Of a stretch of 30,219 nucleotides of DNA, positions 8,880-16,858 are shown in pieces (the stretch's first letter is position 1; every line of letters begins with the position of its first letter). Under the pieces are notes generated by a model that saw nothing but the letters and a program-made list of their open reading frames with translations, was not told the origin of the DNA and searched no databases. A program made the position numbers and the translations under genes. This DNA comes from Peptococcaceae bacterium UBA4997 (lineage in GTDB: Bacteria > Bacillota > Dehalobacteriia > UBA4068 > UBA4997): assembly GCA_002398485.1 (NCBI GenBank), contig DGYV01000060.1:5574-35792 (forward strand). The letters are read 5' to 3'.

Positions 8880-9221
8880 CTAAAATCCCTGCCGGAGGTT
8901 AACAAATAAATAGATTTTTTGGAAAATTTTATTATTTGGCTTGTTTTTATAAATTTCATAATGATACAGCTTTTGCGCTTTTTCGGCAATTTTTCTTTGT
9001 TCAGGGGAACAGCCATCAGGCAAAACCACATACCAGGAAGCTTTAGGGTAGTGTTTTTTTATGATTTGATAAAATTTTTTTAAACCATCATGTACGGCGA
9101 AAACTTCAACTGTGGGGGCAATCATAAAAAGCACTGCCTTATTGGAGGCCTTTTGGTGTGAAAGCCATAAATAAACGCCTATGTAACACGCCAAGATACC
9201 TATAACCATAAAAAATATCAT
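8880..9221 (-). CDS. Small membrane-anchored protein of unknown function
   Basis: A 113-residue protein with one N-terminal transmembrane helix (IFFMVIGILACYIGVYLWL), followed by a soluble domain of about 90 residues. The hydrophobic strands VLFMIAPTVEVFAVHDG and SWYVVLPDGCSPEQ suggest a small alpha/beta fold. I recognise no family. GAGGG lies 7 nt before the ATG. It is followed by comF after 38 bp (measured to the possible ATC start) and preceded by the zinc-ribbon gene, so the three are probably one unit. No terminator is seen between them. Confidence 0.65.
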   Translation of the reverse strand: MIFFMVIGILACYIGVYLWLSHQKASNKAVLFMIAPTVEVFAVHDGLKKFYQIIKKHYPKASWYVVLPDGCSPEQRKIAEKAQKLYHYEIYKNKPNNKIFQKIYLFVNLRQGF

Positions 9222-9274
9222 AAAGCAACCCTCCCCATTTGCTTTATTTTATGCCAGGGAAGGGTTTATAGTGC

Positions 9275-9463
9275 TTATTTGCCTCCTGCAAGAGGTTTTA
9301 AGTAATAGGGATACACCTTTTCCCCTTGTTTGAAATACTTTTGCGGCTCATCCGTAGTTGGCATAAAGGAAAGTTCCTTGCCGCAGTGAGGGCAATGCCA
9401 AATAGCTCTGGGACTTGCGGAATATGAACTTTGATAACAATTGGGGCATGTTTTATACGGCAT
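9275..9463 (-). CDS. Small zinc-ribbon protein
   Basis: A 62-residue protein with two CPxC knuckles (C6/C9 and C24/C27, spaced 14 residues), a typical treble-clef or zinc-ribbon fold, plus a short C-terminal tail rich in Tyr and Lys. Function is unknown. An upstream ATG at 9484 would give 69 residues. The ATG at 9463 is chosen because AGGAGG lies 7 nt in front of it. An extended -10 promoter precedes it. It heads a unit leading to the small membrane protein and comF. Confidence 0.72.
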   Translation of the reverse strand: MPYKTCPNCYQSSYSASPRAIWHCPHCGKELSFMPTTDEPQKYFKQGEKVYPYYLKPLAGGK

Positions 9464-9490
9464 TTTATTACCTCCTTTATTCATTGCCTA

Positions 9491-9499
9491 ATTATAACA
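9491..9499 (-). promoter_or_regulatory. Extended -10 promoter before the zinc-ribbon gene
   Basis: TGTTATAAT on the minus strand combines a perfect -10 with an upstream TGN. No -35 box at the usual distance is convincing; the closest TTGCCA is 21 bp away. It lies about 25 bp before the ATG, just below the preceding gene's terminator. Confidence 0.45.
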
Positions 9500-9522
9500 C
9501 TTGTCCGCTAGCGAATTTGGCA

Positions 9523-9555
9523 AAAAGAAGTCGGAAAAGCTTAACTGTTTCCGAC
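9523..9555 (-). terminator. Terminator after the HEAT-repeat gene
   Basis: On the minus strand a perfect 8-bp stem (GTCGGAAA with TTTCCGAC, 9555-9548 and 9537-9530) encloses a 10-nt loop and is followed by TTCTTTTTG. It is placed 20 nt past the HEAT-repeat gene's stop. Confidence 0.68.
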
Positions 9556-9574
9556 ACTTTCAGCATAATTATAC

Positions 9575-10225
9575 TTATACAGGTTTGCTTGTTTTGCGTC
9601 GTGCCCGCCAATACAAATTTTTGAACTCATCTCGGCTTAAACCGGCGGCGCGGGCACACTGCCAAAGATAATCCGGGTTTGGGTAAATCCCGTAAACTGC
9701 CTTTTCATCATAACTTTGATGTTTGAGCCACACTCTTAAATCAAGCCTTTCCAAAACCAGCTTTTCCACAATAGCAGCATCTAAACCAAATGCTGTTTTG
9801 AACCAGGCAAAAGCCAAGATTTCATCCTTGACTAATCGATGTGAAGGCTTATCTATAAAATCTGCCAGCATCAAAAATACTTTTTTGCCGCCTATATAAG
9901 CAGATAAACTTATTATGCCCCTTATCAGGATAGGTGATTTTGCCCAAAGCAAAAGTTCCTGTAACACTTCCGCCTTTTTTTCACAATCAAGCGGCATTTG
10001 ATACCAGCTATCAAGAGCCATCAATTGCCAGTGCGGTTCCTTTTCTGTTTGAATAAAATCTATCAGTTTAGCCGCTGTTTCAAGGTTTGCCAAGCGTCCT
10101 AGGGTAATTAAAGCTTTGGCTTTCAATGCCCAATCCGTCTCTTGAAGCAAAGGCAAAATCAAGGATGCCTTTTCAGTTGCGGCAGCAATCTCCATTTCCC
10201 CTAAATCGTTAATGGTATAGGCCAA
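9575..10225 (-). CDS. HEAT-repeat-like helical protein
   Basis: A 216-residue all-alpha protein with repeated paired helices of the HEAT or ALK-repeat type. Examples are LLQETDWALKAKALITLGRL around residues 25-44, the following LIDFIQ...HWQLMALDSW pair, and VLQELLLWAKSPILIRGIIS. Such proteins are usually scaffolds, and no partner is evident. The open frame extends back to an ATG at 10303, but that region is the terminator of the SH3b gene. TTG at 10225 has GGAGGT exactly 7 nt upstream and is chosen. There is no signal peptide with this start. No clear promoter is seen; read-through from the SH3b gene is possible. Confidence 0.72.
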   Translation of the reverse strand: MAYTINDLGEMEIAAATEKASLILPLLQETDWALKAKALITLGRLANLETAAKLIDFIQTEKEPHWQLMALDSWYQMPLDCEKKAEVLQELLLWAKSPILIRGIISLSAYIGGKKVFLMLADFIDKPSHRLVKDEILAFAWFKTAFGLDAAIVEKLVLERLDLRVWLKHQSYDEKAVYGIYPNPDYLWQCARAAGLSRDEFKNLYWRARRKTSKPV

Positions 10226-10256
10226 AGCAATACCTCCAATGCTTATGTTTAATAAT

Positions 10257-10297
10257 AAAAAGCCCGCGCAGCAAAACTTAAACTGCCCGAGCTTTTT
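10257..10297 (-). terminator. Intrinsic terminator after the SH3b gene
   Basis: On the minus strand AAAAAGC-T-CG-G-GCAG pairs with CTGC-G-CG-G-GCTTTTT (one U-G pair, one G-G mismatch) around an 11-nt loop, and is followed by ATTATTA after the T run. It lies about 30 nt past the SH3b stop. Confidence 0.65.
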
Positions 10298-10327
10298 AAA
10301 CAATTATTTAAGCAGCTATAACTGCAG

Positions 10328-10810
10328 TTAGATTTTTTTAGTCAAATATGAAGCTACCCAACCAATTGTTCCGTCAGCAAGCTTAATTTGATACCAATCG
10401 CCGCTTTCCTTCAGCAAGGTTACCTTTGTACCCTTGGTTACAGAACCCACCTTTGCGGCGGTTGTGCTGGCAGAAGCCCTTACATTAACGGTATTACCGG
10501 TAATCTCAACTTGTGTGCCCGAAGTATTGCCACCTGGAACATCAGTTGTATCGTTATCATCGGAATTGGTATTTGTTGAGGTTGTTCCGCCTTTCAGAGC
10601 CGCAACTTCCGCTTCCAATTCTTCTATTTTGGTATTAAGCACAGCCAAGCGTTCCCCAACAGCGGTTTCCACATAACTTTGAGTAGCTATAGGGTCTTCA
10701 TTTGAGCCGGGAAGCGTATCCACCGCCTGCACCACCTGACCTATTACAAAGCCTAAGGATAAAAATACCAAGGCTGCAACTACTAATAAAGCTATTTTGC
10801 CCCTGTTCAC
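10328..10810 (-). CDS. Secreted or anchored SH3b-domain protein
   Basis: A 160-residue envelope protein. An N-terminal hydrophobic segment (IALLVVAALVFLSLGFVIG) acts as signal or anchor. A short coiled coil follows (VGERLAVLNTKIEELEAEVA, about residues 52-72), then a Gly/Thr/Asn/Asp-rich linker. A C-terminal bacterial SH3 domain covers about 100-160 (VNVRASAS near its start, GDWYQIKLADGTIGWVASYL near its end). SH3b domains usually bind cell wall peptides. The start is GTG at 10810, with AGGAG 9 nt upstream. It has its own promoter and terminator, so it is monocistronic. The partner is unknown. Confidence 0.82.
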   Translation of the reverse strand: MNRGKIALLVVAALVFLSLGFVIGQVVQAVDTLPGSNEDPIATQSYVETAVGERLAVLNTKIEELEAEVAALKGGTTSTNTNSDDNDTTDVPGGNTSGTQVEITGNTVNVRASASTTAAKVGSVTKGTKVTLLKESGDWYQIKLADGTIGWVASYLTKKI

Positions 10811-10845
10811 AAAAAATCGCTCCTTTCACCTTTAAAGCTAAAATC

Positions 10846-10874
10846 ATTATATCATACAAAAATGTTGTTTTCAC
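10846..10874 (-). promoter_or_regulatory. Promoter of the SH3b gene
   Basis: On the minus strand GTGAAA (10874-10869), 17 bp and a perfect TATAAT (10851-10846) are present. It lies about 35 bp before the GTG start. Confidence 0.55.
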
Positions 10875-10883
10875 CTATTTTCT

Positions 10884-10915
10884 AAAAAAAATATCCTAGT
10901 TTGCAGGCAGCAAAC
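10884..10915 (-). terminator. Weak terminator after the tagO-type gene
   Basis: On the minus strand GTTTGC-TGCCT-GCAAAC (10915-10899) forms a 6-bp stem. A run of eight T follows after seven other bases. The stem is short and the T run is displaced, so termination may be incomplete. Confidence 0.4.
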
Positions 10916-10922
10916 AAATTTT

Positions 10923-11969
10923 TTATTTTCCCTCGGCCTTTTGGTTTTTTTTATTGCCCGCACCGTGCAAAACCCCTAAACGGCGAGCGCCTATCAAGCT
11001 TATCAGCAGTATAATAAATAATATCAAAACCGCCTGTGCACTGCTTATAAGCGTAAGTAAAATAGCTGCAACCCCCATAAACATGGTAATAGCATATATG
11101 ATAACAACAGTTTGCTTATGGGATAAGCCAATAGCCAAAAGCCTATGGTGCAAATGCCCTTTATCCGCCTGAAAAATAGGTTTACCTTCCTGATAACGCC
11201 TGGCAATGGCAAAAAAAGTATCAAAAATAGGTATGCCCAAAATCAGCACGGGAATAACCAATGAAATCATGGTAGCGCCTTTGGCAAAACCCATTATGGC
11301 AAGTGCAGCCAAGGTAAAACCCAAAAATAGGCTGCCGCTGTCGCCCATAAAAATTTGCGCAGGGGAAAAATTGTAGCGCAAAAAACCTATTAAAGCAAAA
11401 ACCAAAAATATGGCTAAAACCGCAGCTGTATTATAGCCTGTACTAAAAGCCACTATAGCCATAGTAATTGCAGCAATGGCGCTTACACCGCCCGCCAAGC
11501 CATCCAGCCCATCAATCAAATTCACCGCATTGGAAATACCAACCAGCCAAAGCAGCGTTACAGGTATGCCCCAATAATCCAAAAAGATGATGTCCCCGCC
11601 TATAGGGTTGGTAAGATATTTGATATAGCCGCCGCAGGCTATGAAAATAACCGCCGCCGCCACCTGCCCCAAAAGCTTAACACCCGGGCTCACACCTTTT
11701 ATATCATCAACGATACCAACGGCAAAAACCAGCGAGCTACTTACCAATAGGCCCATTATTTCCCTGGAGAAACCAAAATATACCAAAAGAGCTGCCACAA
11801 AACCCGCATAAATACCTAAACCACCCATACGAGGCATTAAACGGCTGTGAACTTTTCTGGCATTAGGCTTATCTATAGCGCCCACCTTAGGAGCCAGCCA
11901 TTTTGCTACAGGGGTCATTATCAAGGCTGCCGCTAGGGCAACCAAACATGCCAGTAAAACTTTACCCAT
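10923..11969 (-). CDS. tagO: Undecaprenyl-phosphate GlcNAc-1-phosphate transferase (TagO/WecA type)
   Basis: A polytopic MraY/WecA-family enzyme of 348 residues. It transfers GlcNAc-1-phosphate from UDP-GlcNAc to undecaprenyl phosphate, the first step of wall teichoic acid or secondary cell wall polymer synthesis. Family motifs are visible: the Mg-binding VDD at 87-89, NLIDGLDG at 150-157, GDSGSLFLGF near 211, and the WecA-type HLHHRL near 271, which separates it from MraY. AGGAG lies 6 nt before the ATG. It overlaps the end of the flippase gene by 8 bp, so the two are translationally coupled. As last gene of the csaB operon it probably supplies the lipid-linked primer that CsaB's polymer is built on. 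Confidence 0.92.
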   Translation of the reverse strand: MGKVLLACLVALAAALIMTPVAKWLAPKVGAIDKPNARKVHSRLMPRMGGLGIYAGFVAALLVYFGFSREIMGLLVSSSLVFAVGIVDDIKGVSPGVKLLGQVAAAVIFIACGGYIKYLTNPIGGDIIFLDYWGIPVTLLWLVGISNAVNLIDGLDGLAGGVSAIAAITMAIVAFSTGYNTAAVLAIFLVFALIGFLRYNFSPAQIFMGDSGSLFLGFTLAALAIMGFAKGATMISLVIPVLILGIPIFDTFFAIARRYQEGKPIFQADKGHLHHRLLAIGLSHKQTVVIIYAITMFMGVAAILLTLISSAQAVLILFIILLISLIGARRLGVLHGAGNKKNQKAEGK

Positions 11970-13557
11970 CTTTTTCTCCTGTTATTTTATCAAGCTGCGC
12001 TCTTTTGAAGCGCCTTTTAATAATATCCAAAATATACTGCACTTCATCTATTTTCAAAAGATATACCGTTAAACCGTAAACTAAACAACCTGATATAATA
12101 CCAAAACCAACTATTAAAAGTGCAGCCTTGCCGCCGCCACCCGGCATAAACATGGTAATGGCAAAATCAACAGCCCAAACCACAATACCCATAATAACAG
12201 CAGAGACCCCCATTTTCAAGAGGGAATTTTTTAAACTGCCCTCATCCCTTAAATGCGGCAAGTGGCATTTTTGCAAATAAATATATAACAACCATGTACC
12301 AAACAATGCCGCAAGCGAGTTTGCAAGCGCCAAACCGCCGCCGCCATAAGGAATGGTTTTAAAGAAAGCAAGGCATAAAACAATATCCACAATTACGGAA
12401 TATGCGCCCAGCTTTAATGGCGTTCTTACATCATTAAGCGAATAAAAAGCTCTTGTCAAAATCATATTTGCGGCCATTGGCAATAATCCTATTGAAAAGA
12501 AAAGCAGCGCATTGGCAGTAGCCAAAGTGGCAGCATGATCAAAAACTCCGTGTTCAAACAAAATTTGAATGATCGGCTTCCTAAGCACTATCAAACCTAC
12601 GGTTGCGGGTATGGAAATAAGCGAAACCAATCCCAAGCCCTTGCGCAGTATTTCCTCCAAATGCTTTTTATCCTGCTTTAGTGCCAGTTCCGATAAAGAA
12701 GGATAAATAGTTGCCGCAATGGAGGATACAAAAATGCCTATAGGCAAAAGCATTACCCTGTTTGCGTAATTCAAATGTGAAATAGTACCTTCTACCAAAG
12801 CGGAAGCAAAAACTCTGTTCAAAGCAAAATAAACTTGGAATACGGCAACGCCCAAAATAATGGGAATAAGCCCTTTCAAAGCACTGCGCACAGCAGGATG
12901 TTTAAGCCCTAAAACAGGTTTATAACGATAACCGCACATTACTAAAGAAGGTACCTGGATTAGAAAAAAGCCGATAAAGCTTACCAAAGTACCAACAGAG
13001 AGACCAAAAATACCATAGCTGGTGGCAAATATTAAGGTAGTGCAAATAATAATGATGCTGGAAAAGCCTGGCGCAAAAGCACCTACCGCAAAACGGTAAG
13101 AAGCATTCAAAATACCTGTGGCAACCATGCCAAGCCCCATAAAAACAGCGGAAGGAAACATTACCCGCGCCAGCTCTGTAGCAAGCCTTACCTGCTCTTC
13201 ATCAAAGCCCGGCGCTAAAATTTGAACCAAAAAATAAGCTATAGCCATACCAATAGCGGAAGCAACAGCCAGGCCGATAAAAGTAAGGTTGAACATACTG
13301 CTGCCCACATACCAGGCTTCTTCTTTATTATCTTCCACTAAATATTTGGTAAGCATAGGCACCACGGCAGCCACTAAAGCAGCCCCCAGAATAGCCTGCA
13401 AAAAATAAGGCAGTGTATAAGCTATCAAATAAGCATCGGTAAATTGGCTGGCACCAAAGGCCTTTGCAATAAAGGTTTCCCGTAAAAAACCCAAGAGCCT
13501 TACCACCAGGTTCATTACCATAATTACACCCGTAGCCTGAATAATGCTTTTAGACAT
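11962..13557 (-). CDS. murJ: MurJ/MviN-family lipid flippase (possible CsaA-like polymer flippase)
   Basis: A 531-residue MOP-superfamily membrane protein with about 14 hydrophobic segments. The MurJ-like N-terminus (MVMNLVVRLLGFLRETFIA) and the motif FYSLNDVRTPLKLG near residue 380 are present. MurJ proteins flip lipid II across the membrane. Here the gene sits between csaB (9 bp upstream) and the tagO-type gene (8-bp overlap). In Bacillus anthracis the gene paired with csaB, csaA, encodes a putative oligosaccharide transporter. By context this copy may flip the secondary cell wall polymer precursor rather than lipid II. AGGAG lies 6 nt before the ATG. Family is certain; substrate is inferred. 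Confidence 0.92.
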   Translation of the reverse strand: MSKSIIQATGVIMVMNLVVRLLGFLRETFIAKAFGASQFTDAYLIAYTLPYFLQAILGAALVAAVVPMLTKYLVEDNKEEAWYVGSSMFNLTFIGLAVASAIGMAIAYFLVQILAPGFDEEQVRLATELARVMFPSAVFMGLGMVATGILNASYRFAVGAFAPGFSSIIIICTTLIFATSYGIFGLSVGTLVSFIGFFLIQVPSLVMCGYRYKPVLGLKHPAVRSALKGLIPIILGVAVFQVYFALNRVFASALVEGTISHLNYANRVMLLPIGIFVSSIAATIYPSLSELALKQDKKHLEEILRKGLGLVSLISIPATVGLIVLRKPIIQILFEHGVFDHAATLATANALLFFSIGLLPMAANMILTRAFYSLNDVRTPLKLGAYSVIVDIVLCLAFFKTIPYGGGGLALANSLAALFGTWLLYIYLQKCHLPHLRDEGSLKNSLLKMGVSAVIMGIVVWAVDFAITMFMPGGGGKAALLIVGFGIISGCLVYGLTVYLLKIDEVQYILDIIKRRFKRAQLDKITGEKDG

Positions 13558-13566
13558 ATCTATCTC

Positions 13567-14634
13567 CTAACTGTTTTGTTCGTAGAGCGCTTTTATTTTA
13601 TCCCTGCTTACCTGCCATAAGGCTTCCTTATTACTGTATGGTTCCAAAACAGGCTTTTGAATTAATTTTTCTATTTCAAATATCAGCTTTTCAGCATTTA
13701 TATTTTCAACCTCCGCAATTACAGGCTGTGCCGCCTGTTTTGCAAAGGCAAGTACCTTAGGGTCATAGCTGATGGCAGCAGCAGGCACCTTAAGTGCCGC
13801 CGCCATGATAAGCGCGTGCAAACGCATGGATACTACCAAATCGACATCCGCCAGGATCTGCCAAATACCTTCGGCAGTCAAGGCCGGTATATGCCAAGGT
13901 TTACCTTGCATCATACTTTCTATTTCGTTAAGTTCAATATCATCTACTTCTTTTTGTAAAGGCAATAATACTACATTATAATTTTTTTCCATAAGCTTAT
14001 CCATAGTTTTGGCCAATTCCTTGCGGTTTAAATTAGGCCACGGCCTTAAACAAAAAGCTATTTTTTTACCGGGAGGCAAAAGCGGTACCGTAACTTTTTC
14101 CGGCTGCCAGCATAATACAGGATCACAGGTCAAAAACATTTTTTCCTCTTTCAAGCCAAGCTCCTTGGCCAGAGTAAAGGATGCCTCATCCCGCCAGGTA
14201 AGTACTTTAGCTTTTTTCAAGGCCCTTTTTGTTATCCATTTGCCCAAACCCGTATGCAATGGCCCCAAGCCTTGAGCCAGAACCATTACAGGTACTTTTC
14301 TGAGCCATGCCATGTTTATAAGCATAGCATAGTAACATACCGAGTGAATGCTGGTAATATCCTGAAACAAACTGCCGCCACCGCTTATAAAAAGGCGCGC
14401 CGAACCTAAGGCCTGCCGAACAGCCCCAAAATCATTCCTTTGAACTGCCTCTATCTGCAAACGCTTTGCCGTAAGCTCAGGATTGGCGGAAAGAGCAATA
14501 ATTGGTGCTTTGGGAATATCCTTTTGAATAGTTTGCACCACAGAAGCCAATACTGCCTCATCACCCGTATTATCAAAGCCAAAATAGCCTGAAATCACAA
14601 TGGCATTTTTTGAGATTTTAGAAAAAGCAGGCAT
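13567..14634 (-). CDS. csaB: Polysaccharide pyruvyl transferase CsaB
   Basis: CsaB adds a pyruvyl ketal to ManNAc in secondary cell wall polymer, creating the ligand recognised by SLH domains. The 355-residue protein shows the family N-terminal SGYFGFDNTGDEAVL (15-29), SGGGSLFQD (84-92) and a C-terminal MRLHALIMAAALKVPA stretch near residue 260. It has a GT-B-like fold and no signal or membrane segment, so it acts on the cytoplasmic face. AGGAGG lies 7 nt before the ATG, and 17 bp separate it from the DUF5693 gene. Two SLH proteins in the same window are its expected functional clients. Confidence 0.94.
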   Translation of the reverse strand: MPAFSKISKNAIVISGYFGFDNTGDEAVLASVVQTIQKDIPKAPIIALSANPELTAKRLQIEAVQRNDFGAVRQALGSARLFISGGGSLFQDITSIHSVCYYAMLINMAWLRKVPVMVLAQGLGPLHTGLGKWITKRALKKAKVLTWRDEASFTLAKELGLKEEKMFLTCDPVLCWQPEKVTVPLLPPGKKIAFCLRPWPNLNRKELAKTMDKLMEKNYNVVLLPLQKEVDDIELNEIESMMQGKPWHIPALTAEGIWQILADVDLVVSMRLHALIMAAALKVPAAAISYDPKVLAFAKQAAQPVIAEVENINAEKLIFEIEKLIQKPVLEPYSNKEALWQVSRDKIKALYEQNS

Positions 14635-14651
14635 TAGCTGCCCTCCTTAAT

Positions 14652-16649
14652 TTAGTTACTGCCAATAGGGGAATCATGCTTTTGCCAAAATTTCAGCACA
14701 ATTTTAATTATGAATATAAAAACAACGCCTATCACAACACCTAAAGCCAAACCACTGCCTGTACGAATAAGGGAAGTGAAAAATGGTGTATGCACATGGG
14801 CAAAAGTATTAACCAAAGATACCTGGCCAATAGCGCCCATAACCAGTACAGGCCATAAATTTTTGCGGTAACCAAAATACAAACTTATAAGCATTAAAGG
14901 ATGGCCGAATAAAAACTCTTTGGTGCGCGGCCTGATCACAAATATATCCTTAACTGTAGCACGAAAAGCTTTTTCCAAGCTTGAAACCGTCATGGTATCA
15001 TTACCTGTTCTCAGTAAATAAACTGCTATAACAGCCATGCCAACCACTGCCAATAAGGCTAAGCCGATAGTTACAGGTTTCACACAGGTATAGGAAACGG
15101 CCTGAATCAAATTAAATTTGGCATTGGTTTCTTTTTCGGTACGATACCAATAAACAGCCGCTAAAATCAACAGCGGCAAAATATGCGCAACCTTTACCCC
15201 CGAAAACATATTAACAGCTGTCATATAACTGCGGTCGGAAATCATAGCTGTCATTATCACAGCACCCGCCAGAGAAAATAATGTCATCAACACTATTTTT
15301 AAGACGGCTTTACCTAAATTGCTCTGCTCTTTATTAGCAAAGGCACAAACCGCAAGAATCGGGAAAATAATTGCCGTAATCAGTGCCAACAGCTTTTGAC
15401 ATAAAGCCGCTTTACCTATTATCAAAAGACCGCCTACCGCAGCCAAACCTAAAATACCCAGGATAAGAGCCCACTTTTTCAAGCCCAGAACACGGCAAAG
15501 CCAAATACCCGCGGCGGCAATACCTAAAGACAATAAAGCCACTGCCCAAACAGGCACCTTCAAATTAGGCAAGGTTGTCAAACTGCCTGTTTTTATACCA
15601 CCGTCCCTAATGGCTTCTATCACTTCCTGTAAATAAAGTGCGTTATCATCTAGGCTTATTTTACTGTAAAGACGTACAAAAGCTATCCGCATATCACGCT
15701 CGGCCGTTGCCAGTTGAAAACGGCTGGCTACTTCGGCAGTATCCATGGTAGATAATTCTTTTTCCGTTAAAGTATGCATACGCACAACATTGTTATCCAG
15801 TTTTGCGGCCAAAGTTTGAATACCGCTTTGGCTGAAAAATTCCGCCGTCATCAAAGGCAGTCCAAGCTCATTTAATTTATCTGCCATTAAGGCAGCTGCC
15901 TTTTGCCAGCTTTGGGTATTTAAGGTTACACCAGGCAGCTCCGTATCATTAAAGCCAACGGCAGTTACGGGAAAATCTTTTAAGGGTTCAAATACTTGGG
16001 CCATGGCAGCCTCATCCAGCCTGGGCCACGTCCTTAACTGAACTACAACATCCAAGCCCTGGTCTGCAAGCATTTCCATATCCGCTTTGGGAAAACCCAA
16101 ACCCAGCATTGCCAAGTCTGAAACAGGGTAAGAAGTTGCAAGTACAGGTACCTCTTCACCAATTTTATTGATAAACACATATTTTTCTACCTTGGCAAAG
16201 GTTTTGGCTTTGATCTGTTCATAAATTTGCTGCTGCAGATCTGTATTAGCGCAAATAAGAAAATTATCCTTATCATCTATAATGCCGCCTTTTACCTGCC
16301 AATCGCCCTGATCGATATCTTGAGCCAGTATATTACCCGGTACCATATTTACCAAACGCTGATTATTCAGTTCCACATAAGTAGGTTCTTTATAAAGCAC
16401 ACCGTTAATCAGGCTACCTTCAACCGTATTTTGCAGGTAATCTATAACTTCGTTTACAGTTTTACCCTGACGTAGGGCCATATCATAAAGCTGATTCCAT
16501 TCCAAAACTACGGTTGTAGTATCATTAACGGCTTCAGCTTCTGTTCTGTTGTGCAAAACATAAAAAGCCGTAATTAGGCTTATGATCAGGCCTATTATCA
16601 AAAAATAATCCAGCCATTTATTCTTGCTGAAAAGGAATTCTTTAAGCAA
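14652..16649 (-). CDS. DUF5693-like polytopic membrane protein of the csaB operon
   Basis: A 665-residue membrane protein that I match to the DUF5693 type often found beside csaB. Its reaction is unknown. One N-terminal helix (WLDYFLIIGLIISLITAFYV) is followed by an extracytoplasmic domain of about 300 residues. There the pattern GLGFPKADMEMLADQGLDVV, LRTWPRLDE, AVGFNDTELPG and MTAEFFSQSGIQ resembles a TIM-barrel alternation. The last 260 residues hold about nine hydrophobic helices. The frame is open back to 16754, but TTG at 16649 has AGGAGG exactly 7 nt upstream and is chosen. It is first in the operon with csaB, the flippase and tagO. A role in transport, modification or attachment of the pyruvylated polymer is inferred from context only. 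Confidence 0.8.
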   Translation of the reverse strand: MLKEFLFSKNKWLDYFLIIGLIISLITAFYVLHNRTEAEAVNDTTTVVLEWNQLYDMALRQGKTVNEVIDYLQNTVEGSLINGVLYKEPTYVELNNQRLVNMVPGNILAQDIDQGDWQVKGGIIDDKDNFLICANTDLQQQIYEQIKAKTFAKVEKYVFINKIGEEVPVLATSYPVSDLAMLGLGFPKADMEMLADQGLDVVVQLRTWPRLDEAAMAQVFEPLKDFPVTAVGFNDTELPGVTLNTQSWQKAAALMADKLNELGLPLMTAEFFSQSGIQTLAAKLDNNVVRMHTLTEKELSTMDTAEVASRFQLATAERDMRIAFVRLYSKISLDDNALYLQEVIEAIRDGGIKTGSLTTLPNLKVPVWAVALLSLGIAAAGIWLCRVLGLKKWALILGILGLAAVGGLLIIGKAALCQKLLALITAIIFPILAVCAFANKEQSNLGKAVLKIVLMTLFSLAGAVIMTAMISDRSYMTAVNMFSGVKVAHILPLLILAAVYWYRTEKETNAKFNLIQAVSYTCVKPVTIGLALLAVVGMAVIAVYLLRTGNDTMTVSSLEKAFRATVKDIFVIRPRTKEFLFGHPLMLISLYFGYRKNLWPVLVMGAIGQVSLVNTFAHVHTPFFTSLIRTGSGLALGVVIGVVFIFIIKIVLKFWQKHDSPIGSN

Positions 16650-16711
16650 AACACAACCTCCTATTAATGTTTTTAAAACATCACAACCAAGCGGTAGACC
16701 CAAAGCCCCAA

Positions 16712-16737
16712 ATGCCACCATGAAAAAATGGTGGCAT
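16712..16737. repeat. Perfect 10-bp-stem inverted repeat
   Basis: ATGCCACCAT and ATGGTGGCAT flank a 6-nt loop. Neither side carries a strong T tract, so it is not a standard terminator. With the next hairpin 23 bp away it fills the space between the SLH gene and the DUF5693 gene, upstream of the chosen TTG start. Confidence 0.7.
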
Positions 16738-16760
16738 AAAAATAGATTTCTCAAAAATTC

Positions 16761-16781
16761 GGTAGGGGCAAATCCCCTACC
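16761..16781. repeat. Perfect 8-bp-stem inverted repeat, REP-like
   Basis: GGTAGGGG and CCCCTACC surround CAAAT. Allowing one mismatch the arms extend through AATT on each side. The G+C-rich core in an AT-rich gap resembles the small palindromic repeats scattered in many Bacillota genomes, though no second copy occurs in this window. Confidence 0.65.
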
Positions 16782-16858
16782 AAATTATAAGCATAGTGCC
16801 TTCAACAGCTATTGGCAATCCCATTGCTGCCTTTACGCTGTCTATTCAATTTAATTTT

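Noticed and set aside
10226..10303. N-terminal extension of the HEAT-repeat protein with a signal-like hydrophobic run
   Set aside because: The extension is translated from the SH3b terminator hairpin, and a strong ribosome site points to the TTG at 10225.
16650..16754. N-terminal extension of the DUF5693 protein
   Set aside because: It reads through one of the two hairpins and the ribosome site itself; AGGAGG is spaced 7 nt from TTG 16649.
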